From assembly GCF_030813695.1 (NCBI RefSeq), contig NZ_JAUSVA010000002.1, positions 6,719,501-6,783,500 of the forward strand: 64,000 bases of DNA, read 5' to 3'. Position 1 is the stretch's first letter, and each line of letters opens with the position of its first letter. The stretch is from Kitasatospora herbaricolor. GTDB lineage: Bacteria; Actinomycetota; Actinomycetes; Streptomycetales; Streptomycetaceae. Both the position numbers and the translations under genes were made by a program. The notes beneath the pieces were generated by a model. The model searched no databases, was not told where the DNA came from, and worked only from the letters and a program-made list of their open reading frames with translations. Shown in pieces: positions 24,584 to 33,630 of this stretch.

Positions 24584-24963
24584 CCGGGCGGCGCGGGGAA
24601 GCGGAAAACCGGGGCAGAACGGGGGGAGCGGGGGCGGGGGAGGAGGGGGACGGACGGCCATACCGCCGCTGGGAGCCACACCCGAGGCGGCCCGTCCGCG
24701 GTGGAGGGAACCGTACGGCCAGCCCCGCTTGAGGAACAGACCTGGTCGTACGGGTCCCCCACCACATGCGCGGATCCACTGCGGATTCCCGACCTCGTGG
24801 GGGCGCGACTCGATTCAAGAAGCCGAGCGACCGTGCGGCCGAGTGGTGGCGCGTACCAGCCGGGCGCCGGGCGGCTGGATGATCGGACAGCGGGGAGCAC
24901 CGTCGGGGGCCCCGCTCCTGGATCCTCGTCCCGCACGGGCGAGGGGTCAGAACCCCGCCGGGG
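24584..24963. other. Intergenic between convergent genes, with a G-run
   Basis: About 380 bases with no supported gene. At 24621-24650 the plus strand carries four G-runs of five or six bases separated by one to four bases, a good G-quadruplex candidate that could also slow transcription from the dehydrogenase gene. The rest shows nothing recognisable. Confidence 0.5.
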
Positions 24964-25989
24964 TCACCGGCCGCAGCCGCACGAGGCCCGGACCGCCAGT
25001 TCCACCGGGAACCGCCGCAACTGCGGGACGTCGCCGTCCGGCTCCGCGTCCTTGCGGTCGAGGACGAGTTCGACGGCCGCCCTGGCCATCCCCCGCTGGT
25101 CCGAGGCCACGGTGGTGAGCGGCGGATAGCTGATCGCGGTCTCCGGGATGCCGTCGAAACCGATGACGGCCAGCTCCTCCGGGACGCGCAGGCCCAGCTC
25201 CGTCGCGGCGCGCAGCAGCCCGATCGCCTGGTCGTCGGTGACGCAGAAGACCGCCGTCGGGCGGTCCGGACCGGACAGCAGTCCGCGGGCGACCGCGTGG
25301 GCGCGGACGCGGTCGAAGGGGGCGTGCGTCAGCTGCCCGTGGGTGTCGAGGCCGGCCCGCGCCATGGCCTCGGCCCAGCCCGCGACCCGGCCGGCGACCG
25401 GGTCGTGCGGGCCCAGGTGGTGGGCCGCGCCGAAGCAGTGCACCCGGCGGTGCCCGTGGGCCAGCAGGTGGTCGACGGCGAGCGCGGCGCCGCCGCGGTC
25501 GTCGGTGACGACGGCCGCACCGTGGCCGGGGGCGACCTGGTGGTGCAGCATCACCATCGGTGTCCGGCCGTCCGCCTCGAAGCTGGACAGGGCGGGGGTG
25601 GAGGCGTTCTGGCTGACCAGGATCAGCCCGTCCACCTGCATGCCGAGGAAGGCCCGGACGTAGTGGTGCTCGCGGCTGTCGGCGTAGTCGGAGTTCCCGA
25701 TGAGCAGCAGCCTGCCCCGCTCGGTCACCACCTGTTCGACGGCGTGGGCGAGGGCCCCGAAGAACGGCTGGCGGGTGTCGGGGACGACCATGCCGATGAG
25801 GTCGGTGCGCTTGCGGGCCATCGCCTGGGCGACGCGGTCCGGCCGGTAGCCCAGTTCGGCGATCGCGGCGAGGACCTTCTCGCGCGTCGCCCGCGCCACC
25901 GGGCGCGGCCCGTCGTTGACGACGTAGCTGACGACCGCGGTGGAGGCCCCGGCGAGCCTGGCCACGTCGTCGCGCGTCACTTTGGGCAT
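24964..25989 (-). CDS. LacI-family regulator
   Basis: 341 residues from ATG 25989. The N-terminus has the LacI headpiece: VTRDDVARLAGASTAVVSYV, VNDGPRPVARATREKVLAAI and AELGYRPDRVAQAMARKRTD. The periplasmic-binding-protein-like domain follows (LIGMVVPDTRQPFFGALAHA, DGLILVSQNAS, AVFCVTDDQAIGLLRAATEL, AVIGFDGIPETAISYPPLTT). The C-terminus ends in CGCGR. No sugar-transport or hydrolase genes are adjacent, so the target operon is elsewhere or autoregulated. The effector is unknown. Confidence 0.9.
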   Translation of the reverse strand: MPKVTRDDVARLAGASTAVVSYVVNDGPRPVARATREKVLAAIAELGYRPDRVAQAMARKRTDLIGMVVPDTRQPFFGALAHAVEQVVTERGRLLLIGNSDYADSREHHYVRAFLGMQVDGLILVSQNASTPALSSFEADGRTPMVMLHHQVAPGHGAAVVTDDRGGAALAVDHLLAHGHRRVHCFGAAHHLGPHDPVAGRVAGWAEAMARAGLDTHGQLTHAPFDRVRAHAVARGLLSGPDRPTAVFCVTDDQAIGLLRAATELGLRVPEELAVIGFDGIPETAISYPPLTTVASDQRGMARAAVELVLDRKDAEPDGDVPQLRRFPVELAVRASCGCGR

Positions 25990-26133
25990 CCCCGGAGCCT
26001 ACACGCGGTCCGCCGCCGGACCGGTGGGGTGAGCCGGCCCGCTGCCGCCCCCGCTGCCGCCGCCCGGCCGGGTGGGCGCCCGGGAGATCGACGGCGGTTC
26101 CTCACAGCCGCGCCCGGGGGCGGTGAAGGCCGC

Positions 26134-26149
26134 GTAACGGCGGTGACGC
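26134..26149 (+). promoter_or_regulatory. Weak GlnR-like site upstream of the nitrate reductase gene
   Basis: GTAAC-N6-GACGC has one good half-site of the GlnR consensus gTnAC-N6-GaAAC and one poor one, 125 bases before the start. Nitrate assimilation genes in actinomycetes are GlnR targets, so it is noted at low confidence. Confidence 0.28.
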
Positions 26150-26273
26150 GATCTTCGCCGTCCCGCGCAACACGTGCTGCCTACGTTGGGTCTCCGGCGG
26201 GGCGTCCGGTGGCAGCACCGGTGGACGCGCGACGGACGGGGCCCCTGGCCCTGCGAGGGCAGAGGGGGAACCC

Positions 26274-29200
26274 GTGACGGGGACGGACGGCGGTCAGGCG
26301 CGGACGGTCTGCTCGTACTGCGGTGTCGGCTGCGGGATCGTGCTCGACCTGAAGCGCGACGCGGACGGCCGCCGGAGCGTCGCCAAGGTCTCGGGTGACA
26401 GGGCCCACCCGGCGAACGGCGGCCGGCTCTGCACGAAGGGCGCCACCAGTGCGGACATGCTGGCCGCGCCGGGCCGGCTGGGGACGGCGCTGGTACGCGC
26501 CGCGCGGGACGAACCGGCGGTGCCCACCGACGTGGACGCGGCCGTGAGCGCGGTCGCGCGGCGGTTGCGGGGGATCCTGGAGGAGCACGGGCCGGACGCG
26601 TTGTCGTTCTACGTCTCGGGGCAGATGTCGATCGAGGCGCAGTACCTGGCGAACAAGTTGGCCAAGGGTTTCGTGCGGACGAATCAGATCGAGTCGAACT
26701 CGCGGCTGTGCATGGCGTCGGCGGGTACGGGTTACAAGTTGTCGTTGGGGGCGGACGGGCCGCCGGGGTCGTACGGGGATTTCGAGGGCGCGGACGCGTT
26801 CCTGGTGATCGGTGCGAACATGGCGGACTGCCATCCGATCCTGTTCCTGCGGATGATGGAGCGGGTGCGGTCGGCGGGGGCGAAGCTGATCGTGGTGGAT
26901 CCGCGGCGCAACGCCACCGCGGAGAAGGCGGATCTGTTCCTGCAGATCAGGCCGGGTACGGATCTGGCGTTGCTGAACGGTCTGCTGCACCTGCTGGTGG
27001 AGGGCGGGCACACCGATCCGGGGTTCGTCGCGGAGTTCACCGAGGGCTGGGAGGCGATGCCGGCGTTCCTGGCGGACTACCCGCCGGCGCGGGTGGCGGA
27101 GATCACCGGTCTGGCGGAGGCGGACATCCGGCTGGCGGCGCGCTGGATCGGCGAGGCCGGTGAGTGGACGAGTTGCTGGACGATGGGCCTCAACCAGTCC
27201 ACCCACGGCACCTGGAACACCAACGCGCTGGTCAATCTGCACCTGGCCACCGGGGCGATCTGCCGTCCCGGGTCCGGGCCGCTCTCCCTGACCGGGCAGC
27301 CCAACGCCATGGGCGGCCGGGAGATGGGCTACATGGGTCCGGGTCTGCCCGGCCAGCGCTCCGTGCTGGTCGACGCGGACCGCGCCTTCGTCGAGGACCT
27401 CTGGGGGTTGGAGAGCGGCGCCCTGCGCACGGACGTCGGGCGCGGCACGGTGGAGATGTTCGAGCGGATGGCCGCCGGGGACATCAAGGCCTGCTGGATC
27501 ATCTGCACCAACCCGGTCGCCTCGGTCGCCAACCGCCGTACCGTCATCGCGGGTCTGGAGGCCGCCGAACTGGTCGTCACCCAGGACGTGTTCGCCGACA
27601 CCGAGACCAACGCCTACGCCGACGTGGTCCTGCCGGGGACGCTGTGGGCGGAGTCCGAGGGCGTGATGGTCAACTCGGAGCGGAACCTCACCCTGGTGCC
27701 CGGCGTGATCGATCCGCCCGGTCAGGCCACCCCGGACTGGCAGCTGATCGCCCGGGTCGCCTGCGAGATGGGCTTCGCCGAGGCCTTCAGTCACGGCTCC
27801 GCCGAGGAGGTCTTCGACGAGCTGCGCCGGGCCTGGAACCCCAGCACGGGCTGGGACCTGCGCGGGGTGACGTACGAGCGGCTGCGCGAGGTGCCGGTGC
27901 AGTGGCCGGCGGCGCCCGGCGGCCCGGACCGCAACCCGATCCGCTACCTCAACGACGGTGTCAGCCAGGCCCTCGTCGAGCGCCCGGACGGCAGCCGGCC
28001 GCGGCTGGTGTTCCCCACGCCCAGCGGCCGGGCCCGGTTCTTCGCCCGCCCGCACCTGCCCGCCGCCGAACTCCCCGACGACGACCACCCCTTCGTCCTC
28101 AACACCGGCCGTCTGCAGCACCAGTGGCACACCCTCACCAGGACCGGCAAGGTCGCCAGGCTCAACAAGCTCAACCCCGGCCCCTTCGTCGAACTGCACC
28201 CCGAGGACGCCCGGCGGCTCGGCATCGCCGAGGGGGACCACGTCGAGGTCGCCTCCCGGCGCGGGCGCGCCGTGCTGCCCGCCGTGGTCACCGACCGGGT
28301 CCGCCCCGGCGACTGCTTCGCGCCCTTCCACTGGAACGACCTCTTCGGCGAGTACCTCGCCGTCAACGCCGTCACCAATGACGCCGTCGACCCGCTCTCC
28401 TTCCAACCCGAGTTCAAGGCCTGCGCGGTGAAACTCACCCGTACCACCGCCCCGGTGCCCGTGCTCCGACCCGCCGCCGACCCGGCCACGCCCACCGTCG
28501 TGCCCCGGGCCGCCGCCGCAGCGCCCGTCCACCAGGAGGGAACCGCCATGACCCCCGCACCGGCCCAGCCCGGTCCGGCCGTGGCCGCACCGCCCGCGCC
28601 GGCCGCACTGCCCGCGCTGGCCGCGCTGCTCGGCCTGGCCGACCTCACCCCGCCCCCGCTCGCCGAGCACGAGCGCCGCTACCTATCCGGCTACCTCGCC
28701 GGCGTCACGCTGGCCCCGCCCGCCGAGGGCGTCCCGGCCCTGCCGCCCGCCGCCCCGTTCGACCGGGGGACGGCCCTGTGGGTGGACGGCGTCCTGGCCG
28801 GCATGTTCTCCCGCACCACCGCGCCCGCCACCGCGCCGGTGATCAGCGGCGGACTCCTCCCGGCCGCTCCCGCCGCCCCGGCCGTGCCGGCCCGCCGCCT
28901 GCTGGTGCTCTGGGCCTCGCAGACCGGCAACGCCGAGGAGTACGCGGCGACCCTCAACTCCCGTCTCGCGGAGGCCGGTCGGGCACCCGTGCTGCTCGCC
29001 ATGGCGGACGCGGGCCTGGCCGACCTCACCGGCGACACCGACCTGCTCCTCGTCACCAGCACCTTCGGCGACGGTGAGGCCCCCGACAACGGTGCGGACT
29101 TCTGGCAGGCGCTCAGCACGGCCGAGGCGGGACGGCTGGAGGGTGTGCGGTACTCCGTGCTGGCGTTCGGCGACTCCAGCTACGACGACTTCTGCGGTCA

Positions 29201-30995
29201 CGGGCGGCGGCTGGACGACCGGTTGGCGGAGTTGGGGGCGACCCGGTTGCACCCCCGCACCGACTGCGAGCCGGACTTCGAGGAGGGCGCCGACGCCTGG
29301 CTCGGGGCCGTCCTCGGCAGCCTGGCCGCCCCCGCCGCCGACGCCCAGGAGAGCACCCCTGCCAGGGAGTTGATCGTGCTCTGGGCGTCCCAGACCGGCA
29401 ACGCCGAGGAGTTCGCCGCCACCGTCGGATCCCGGCTGGCCGAGGCGGGCCGCACCCCCTCCGTCCGCAGCATGGCGGACTGCCCGGTCGCGAGCCTGCC
29501 CGCCGAGGCCGATCTGCTGGTCATCTCCAGTACGTTCGGGGACGGTGAGGCGCCCGACAACGGTGCGGACTTCTGGCAGGGCCTGAGTGCGGCCGAGGCG
29601 GGGCGGCTGGAGGGTGTGCGGTACTCCGTGCTGGCGTTCGGCGACTCCAGCTACGACGACTTCTGCGGTCACGGGCGGCGGCTGGACGACCGGTTGGCGG
29701 AGTTGGGGGCGACCCGGTTGCACCCCCGCACCGACTGCGAGCCGGACTTCGAGGAGGGCGCCGACGCCTGGCTCAGGGTCGTCCTCGGCAGCCTGGCCGC
29801 CCCCGCCGCGGCCGGCCGGAAGGGCGCCCCCGCGGCGCCGGCGACCCCCGCCGGCGGCCCGGCCCCGGCACCCGGCCGCCCGACCAAGAACGACCCCTAC
29901 CCGGCCACGCTCTGCGGCAACCAGCTGCTCAGCCGGCCGGGCGCCGGCAAGGAAGTCCGCCGCTTCACCTTCGACATCGGCGACGGCGTCGAGTACGAGG
30001 CCGGCGACGCCCTCGGCGTCCGCGCCACCAACTGCCCTCAGCTGGTGACCGAATGGCTGGCCGTCACCGGTACCGACCCGGCCGCCGAGGTCGTCCTGGC
30101 CGGCACCAGGACCACCACCTTCGCCAAGGCGCTCACCGAGCACCTCGACATCACCCGGGTCACCCCCGACCTGCTGCGGCTGGCCGTCGAGCACACCGGC
30201 GACCGCGAGCTGAAGCAGATGCTCCGGCCGGACAACAAGGACGGCCTGGCGCGCTGGAACTGGGGCCGCCAGGCGGTGGACGTCCTGGCCGAGTACCCCG
30301 TCCGGCTCGGCGCCCAGGAGTGGACCGACACCCTCAAGCGCCTTCAGCCGCGGCTGTACTCCATCTCCTCCAGCCCGCTCGCCACCCCCGGCAAGGTCAG
30401 TCTCACCGTCTCGGTACTGCGCTACGAGGGCCCGCGCGGCGACCGGCGCAAGGGCGTCGCCTCGGCCTTCCTCGCCGACGCCGGACCCGGCACCCGGGTC
30501 CCGCTGTTCGTGCAGCGCTCGGCGCACTTCCGGCCGCCCGCCGACCCCATGACCCCCGCCGTCATGATCGGCCCCGGCACGGGTGTCGCCCCCTTCATGG
30601 GCTTCCTCGACCAGCGCCGGGCCCTCGGCCACCAGGCCGGCAACTGGCTCTTCTTCGGCGAGCAGCGCCGGGCCACCGACTTCTACTACCAGGACGAGCT
30701 GGCGGAGCTGCACCGCCACGGCACCCTCTCCCGGCTCGACCTCGCCTTCTCCCGCGATCAGCGCAACAAGGTCTACGTCCAGGACAGGATGCGCGAACAC
30801 GGCGCCCAGCTGTGGTCCTGGCTCCAGGACGGCGCCCACTTCTACGTCTGCGGCGACGCCAGCCGGATGGCCAAGGACGTCGACCAGGCCCTGCGGGACA
30901 TCGTGGTCACCCACGGCGGGCTCGACGAGGACGACGCCGCCGCCTACGTGAAGCAGATGTCCACCGACAAGCGCTACGCCCGCGACGTCTACTGA
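26274..30995 (+). CDS. Fused assimilatory nitrate reductase and flavoreductase with tandem flavodoxin domains
   Basis: 1573 residues. Part 1 (1-735) is a NasA-like molybdopterin oxidoreductase. A 4Fe-4S site is formed by CSYCGVGC (C13, C16, C20) and GRLCTKG (C53), followed by SNSRLCMASAGTGYKLSLGA and a C-terminal dinucleotide domain (FVLNTGRLQHQWHTLTRTGK). An Ala/Pro linker follows. Flavodoxin domain 1 (about 875-1020, LVLWASQTGNAEEYAATLNS) and domain 2 (about 1032-1180, LWASQTGNAEEFAATVGSRL) come next. A CysJ-type FAD/NADPH reductase (about 1200-1573) has PRLYSISSSP, GPGTGVAPF and a YARDVY end. Electrons should run NADPH, FAD, FMN, FeS, Mo. The single nitrate-reductase/sulfite-reductase-flavoprotein fusion is known in streptomycetes. 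A second flavodoxin domain is unusual. An internal ATG at 28548 has its own AGGAGGG. Confidence 0.88.
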   Translation: MTGTDGGQARTVCSYCGVGCGIVLDLKRDADGRRSVAKVSGDRAHPANGGRLCTKGATSADMLAAPGRLGTALVRAARDEPAVPTDVDAAVSAVARRLRGILEEHGPDALSFYVSGQMSIEAQYLANKLAKGFVRTNQIESNSRLCMASAGTGYKLSLGADGPPGSYGDFEGADAFLVIGANMADCHPILFLRMMERVRSAGAKLIVVDPRRNATAEKADLFLQIRPGTDLALLNGLLHLLVEGGHTDPGFVAEFTEGWEAMPAFLADYPPARVAEITGLAEADIRLAARWIGEAGEWTSCWTMGLNQSTHGTWNTNALVNLHLATGAICRPGSGPLSLTGQPNAMGGREMGYMGPGLPGQRSVLVDADRAFVEDLWGLESGALRTDVGRGTVEMFERMAAGDIKACWIICTNPVASVANRRTVIAGLEAAELVVTQDVFADTETNAYADVVLPGTLWAESEGVMVNSERNLTLVPGVIDPPGQATPDWQLIARVACEMGFAEAFSHGSAEEVFDELRRAWNPSTGWDLRGVTYERLREVPVQWPAAPGGPDRNPIRYLNDGVSQALVERPDGSRPRLVFPTPSGRARFFARPHLPAAELPDDDHPFVLNTGRLQHQWHTLTRTGKVARLNKLNPGPFVELHPEDARRLGIAEGDHVEVASRRGRAVLPAVVTDRVRPGDCFAPFHWNDLFGEYLAVNAVTNDAVDPLSFQPEFKACAVKLTRTTAPVPVLRPAADPATPTVVPRAAAAAPVHQEGTAMTPAPAQPGPAVAAPPAPAALPALAALLGLADLTPPPLAEHERRYLSGYLAGVTLAPPAEGVPALPPAAPFDRGTALWVDGVLAGMFSRTTAPATAPVISGGLLPAAPAAPAVPARRLLVLWASQTGNAEEYAATLNSRLAEAGRAPVLLAMADAGLADLTGDTDLLLVTSTFGDGEAPDNGADFWQALSTAEAGRLEGVRYSVLAFGDSSYDDFCGHGRRLDDRLAELGATRLHPRTDCEPDFEEGADAWLGAVLGSLAAPAADAQESTPARELIVLWASQTGNAEEFAATVGSRLAEAGRTPSVRSMADCPVASLPAEADLLVISSTFGDGEAPDNGADFWQGLSAAEAGRLEGVRYSVLAFGDSSYDDFCGHGRRLDDRLAELGATRLHPRTDCEPDFEEGADAWLRVVLGSLAAPAAAGRKGAPAAPATPAGGPAPAPGRPTKNDPYPATLCGNQLLSRPGAGKEVRRFTFDIGDGVEYEAGDALGVRATNCPQLVTEWLAVTGTDPAAEVVLAGTRTTTFAKALTEHLDITRVTPDLLRLAVEHTGDRELKQMLRPDNKDGLARWNWGRQAVDVLAEYPVRLGAQEWTDTLKRLQPRLYSISSSPLATPGKVSLTVSVLRYEGPRGDRRKGVASAFLADAGPGTRVPLFVQRSAHFRPPADPMTPAVMIGPGTGVAPFMGFLDQRRALGHQAGNWLFFGEQRRATDFYYQDELAELHRHGTLSRLDLAFSRDQRNKVYVQDRMREHGAQLWSWLQDGAHFYVCGDASRMAKDVDQALRDIVVTHGGLDEDDAAAYVKQMSTDKRYARDVY
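29133..29774. repeat. 171-bp identical direct repeat inside the flavodoxin domains
   Basis: 29133-29303 is repeated without a mismatch at 29604-29774, 471 bases apart. It codes for the second half of each flavodoxin domain (YSVLAFGDSSYDDFCGHGRR onward). The first halves of the domains are clearly diverged, so this half has been recently duplicated or homogenised. Confidence 0.9.
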
Positions 30996-31215
30996 CGACG
31001 CCCGGCGGGCGCCCCTCGGCCGCCGTGGGAGGGGAGTTGGCGGCCGGGGACCGCCCACCGGACCTGGGGCGGGGGCGCCTCGCCCTCTCGCCCCCTGGCC
31101 TGCCCGGCCGGGCCGGCCGTCGCGCTCCCCCGGGCTGTTCCCGATCACGCTTCCGGCACGTCGAGGTGATGCTCGACCGGCCGGGCCGTCCGGCCGGCAC
31201 GTTCCGGGCGGGCGC

Positions 31216-32085
31216 TCAGACCGAGCCGCGCTCCGCCGCCGTCCCGGGGTCGTCGGCGACCACCAGTTCGCCGACCGCCTCGGCGAGGGCGGAGCGCTCC
31301 GCCCGGGGGAGGCCGGCGTCGGTGATGAAGTGGTCCAGCTCGTGCAGCCGGGCGAAGCTGCTCAGTCCGGTGACGCCCCACTTGGTGTGGTCGGCGACCA
31401 CGGCGACCCGGTGGGCGCACTTGATCAGGGCCTGGTTGGTCTGTGCCTCGGCGAGGTTCGGGGTGGTCAGGCCGGCCCGGGTGGAGGCGCCGTGCGTCCC
31501 GAGGATCAGCAGGTCCACGTGCAGCGAACCGATGACGGTGTCGGCGAGCGGGCCGACCAGCACCTTGGACGGGGTCGGCGCGCCGCCGGTGAGCAGGACC
31601 GACGGTGAGGTCGGGCTCTTCACGCCTTCGGACTCCAGCAGTTGGGCGATCGGCAGCGAGTTGGTCACCACGGTCAGCCCCGGGACGTTCACCAGCCGGG
31701 TCGCCACGGCGTGCACCGTGGTGCCGCCGCCCAGCGCGACCACGCTGCCGGGCGTCACCAGCAGGGCCGCGGCCTCCGCGATGGCCTGCTTGGCGGACTG
31801 CTGGAGCCCGCTCTTGGTGTCGAAGCCGACCTCGTTGCCGCCGTGGCCGACGAGTCCGACGGCGCCGCCGTGCACCTTCTCCACGTCGCCGCTGCGGGCG
31901 AGGGTGTCCAGGTCGCGCCGGACGGTCATGTCGGAGACGCCGAGCTGTTCCACCAGCTCCGAGACGCGGACGGCGCCGTCGCGCCGGATCGCCTCCATGA
32001 TCAGCGCACGGCGCTGATGCGCGAGAAGTCCTTGATCAGCCACCAGGTCCCCAGAGCCGCAGTCGAGAGAGTCGTCCGTCGGCAT
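31216..32085 (-). CDS. DeoR-family regulator
   Basis: 289 residues from ATG 32085. An N-terminal DeoR helix-turn-helix (HQRRALIMEAIRRDGAVRVS, ELVEQLGVSDMTVRRDLDTL, EKVHGGAVG) leads to the sugar-phosphate-sensing DeoRC domain (ALGGGTTVHAVATRL, LTVVTNSLPIAQLLE, LGTHGASTRAGLTTPNLAEA and VAVVADHTKWGVTGLSSFAR). The family usually represses sugar operons and senses a phosphosugar. No sugar genes are adjacent. It lies back to back with the siderophore locus (start codons 324 bases apart), but no operator for it is visible there. Confidence 0.87.
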   Translation of the reverse strand: MPTDDSLDCGSGDLVADQGLLAHQRRALIMEAIRRDGAVRVSELVEQLGVSDMTVRRDLDTLARSGDVEKVHGGAVGLVGHGGNEVGFDTKSGLQQSAKQAIAEAAALLVTPGSVVALGGGTTVHAVATRLVNVPGLTVVTNSLPIAQLLESEGVKSPTSPSVLLTGGAPTPSKVLVGPLADTVIGSLHVDLLILGTHGASTRAGLTTPNLAEAQTNQALIKCAHRVAVVADHTKWGVTGLSSFARLHELDHFITDAGLPRAERSALAEAVGELVVADDPGTAAERGSV

Positions 32086-32278
32086 GAATGTACTGCAGCG
32101 AACTGTCCAGCGTACGGGCGGTTCGGCCGTGGTCGCCGGACGCCGGCGAGGTGGCCGCCCGGCTCGGCGGCCGCGGTCGACCGCCTCCCCTGATGCTCGG
32201 CCCCCGGGTGTGCGGGCCGCCCGGCCGGTGGATCACGCGGATCCGCGCCCGGGTGGTGACGGGGCGGCGCCGACTATG

Positions 32279-32297
32279 TAAGGTAAACCTTGCCTAA
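32279..32297 (+). promoter_or_regulatory. Iron box at the start of the siderophore locus
   Basis: TAAGGTAAACCTTGCCTAA matches the actinomycete iron-box consensus at most positions. It lies 112 bases upstream of the kinase-paralogue start codon. An in-frame ATG at 32298 sits right against it and is therefore not used as the start. Confidence 0.7.
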
Positions 32298-32408
32298 ATG
32301 GCCCTGGGGGGATGGCCTCCGCCGCCCGTTCTCTCGGGGGCGGGTGCGGCCGGGGCTGCGGCGCAGGTGCTGCGCCGTTGTTCGGACATCCTGGACCCAG
32401 GGGGAGCA

Positions 32409-33413
32409 GTGAGCAGTTGGATGGCCGGGCGGTCGGGCCGGGGGCGGCAGGCCGGGGGCGGGCGGGCGGTGGGCCTGCTGGAGGCGCTGCCCTGGCTGGA
32501 GCGCTTCCGCGGCAGCACCGTGGTGATCAAGTTCGGCGGGAACGCGATGGTGGACGCCGAGCTCAAGGCGGCCTTCGCCCAGGACGTGGTCTTCCTGCGC
32601 TACGCCGGACTGCACCCGGTCGTGGTGCACGGCGGCGGCCCGCAGATCAACGCGCAGCTGGACCGGCTGGGGCTGGTGTCCTCCTTCACCGACGGCCTGC
32701 GGGTCACCACTCCCGAGACCATGGACGTGGTGCGGATGGTGCTGGCGGGTCAGGTCCAGCGGGAGCTGGTCGGCCTGGTCAACGAGCACGGCCCGTTCGC
32801 GGTCGGGCTGACCGGTGAGGACGCGCACACCATGACGGCCGTCAAGCGGTTCGCCGTGGTGGACGGCGAGCAGGTGGACATCGGCCAGGTCGGGGACGTC
32901 GCGGCGATCGACCCCTCGCTGGTGCGGGCGCTGCTGGCGGACGGCCGGGTCCCGGTGGTCTCCTCGATCGCCCGGGGCGCCGACGGGCAGGTCTACAACG
33001 TCAACGCGGACACCGCTGCTGCTGCCCTGGCGGGCGCGCTGGGGGCGGAGACGCTGATGATGCTCACCGATGTGGAGGGCCTGTACCGGGAGTGGCCGAC
33101 CTCCGACGAGGTGATCCGGCGGCTGACGGCCGGCGAACTGGCCGAGCTGATCCCGGGTCTGGCCGGCGGCATGCTGCCGAAGATGGAGGGCTGCCTGCGC
33201 GCGGTGCGCTCCGGGGTGCGCAGCGCCCGGGTGCTGGACGGCCGGGTCCGGCACGGGCTGCTGCGCGCGTTCGCCGGCCCGGTGGTGGGCACGGAGGTCG
33301 TCCCGGACGTCCCGGTGGAGCCGGTCGCCGAGCGGCGCGGACCGGGGCCGGCGGGGCGGTCCGGCCCGGCGCGCGATGCGGATCGGGTGCTGGTCGCGGC
33401 GGGCGCGCCCTGA
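32409..33413 (+). CDS. Acetylglutamate-kinase paralogue in the siderophore cluster
   Basis: About 334 residues from GTG 32409 (GGGGGAG just upstream; ATG 32421 is a second option). It has ArgB hallmarks: TVVIKFGGNAM, VVVHGGGPQINAQL, a catalytic-site NVNADTAAAALAGALGA, and LTDVEGLYREWPTSDEVIRR. N-acetylglutamate kinase makes the second intermediate on the way to ornithine. Located between an iron box and an ornithine monooxygenase, it most likely raises ornithine supply for the hydroxyornithine modules when iron is low, separate from the housekeeping arg genes. The tail (about 50 residues, Arg/Pro-rich) is longer than in standard ArgB. Insensitivity to arginine is possible but not visible. Confidence 0.85.
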   Translation: MSSWMAGRSGRGRQAGGGRAVGLLEALPWLERFRGSTVVIKFGGNAMVDAELKAAFAQDVVFLRYAGLHPVVVHGGGPQINAQLDRLGLVSSFTDGLRVTTPETMDVVRMVLAGQVQRELVGLVNEHGPFAVGLTGEDAHTMTAVKRFAVVDGEQVDIGQVGDVAAIDPSLVRALLADGRVPVVSSIARGADGQVYNVNADTAAAALAGALGAETLMMLTDVEGLYREWPTSDEVIRRLTAGELAELIPGLAGGMLPKMEGCLRAVRSGVRSARVLDGRVRHGLLRAFAGPVVGTEVVPDVPVEPVAERRGPGPAGRSGPARDADRVLVAAGAP

Positions 33414-33526
33414 TCCGGACGGCGCGCGCGGCCCGGCCCGCCGGCCGGGTCGCGGGGAATCGCGCAGGCCCCGGGTATTGGTGCGGGCACGGAGTGAATT
33501 TGACTCACCGGCCGCCATGAGAGAAC

Positions 33527-33545
33527 TTAGGCAAGCCTTACCTTG
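33527..33545 (+). promoter_or_regulatory. Iron box upstream of the ornithine monooxygenase
   Basis: TTAGGCAAGCCTTACCTTG fits the DmdR1/IdeR consensus at most positions, 85 bases before the start codon. It marks a second iron-controlled promoter, which probably drives the rightward biosynthetic operon. Confidence 0.7.
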
Positions 33546-33630
33546 GCCTCGGGGCGCAAGTGCCGGGCCGCGGAAACCGGCGGGGGGACGCCCCGGGACG
33601 AGCAAGCAAGCAGTCGACGGAAGGACGAGC

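Noticed and set aside
30996..31215. Possible riboswitch or small gene after the nitrate reductase fusion
   Set aside because: No conserved structure or frame seen; ordinary GC-rich intergenic DNA.
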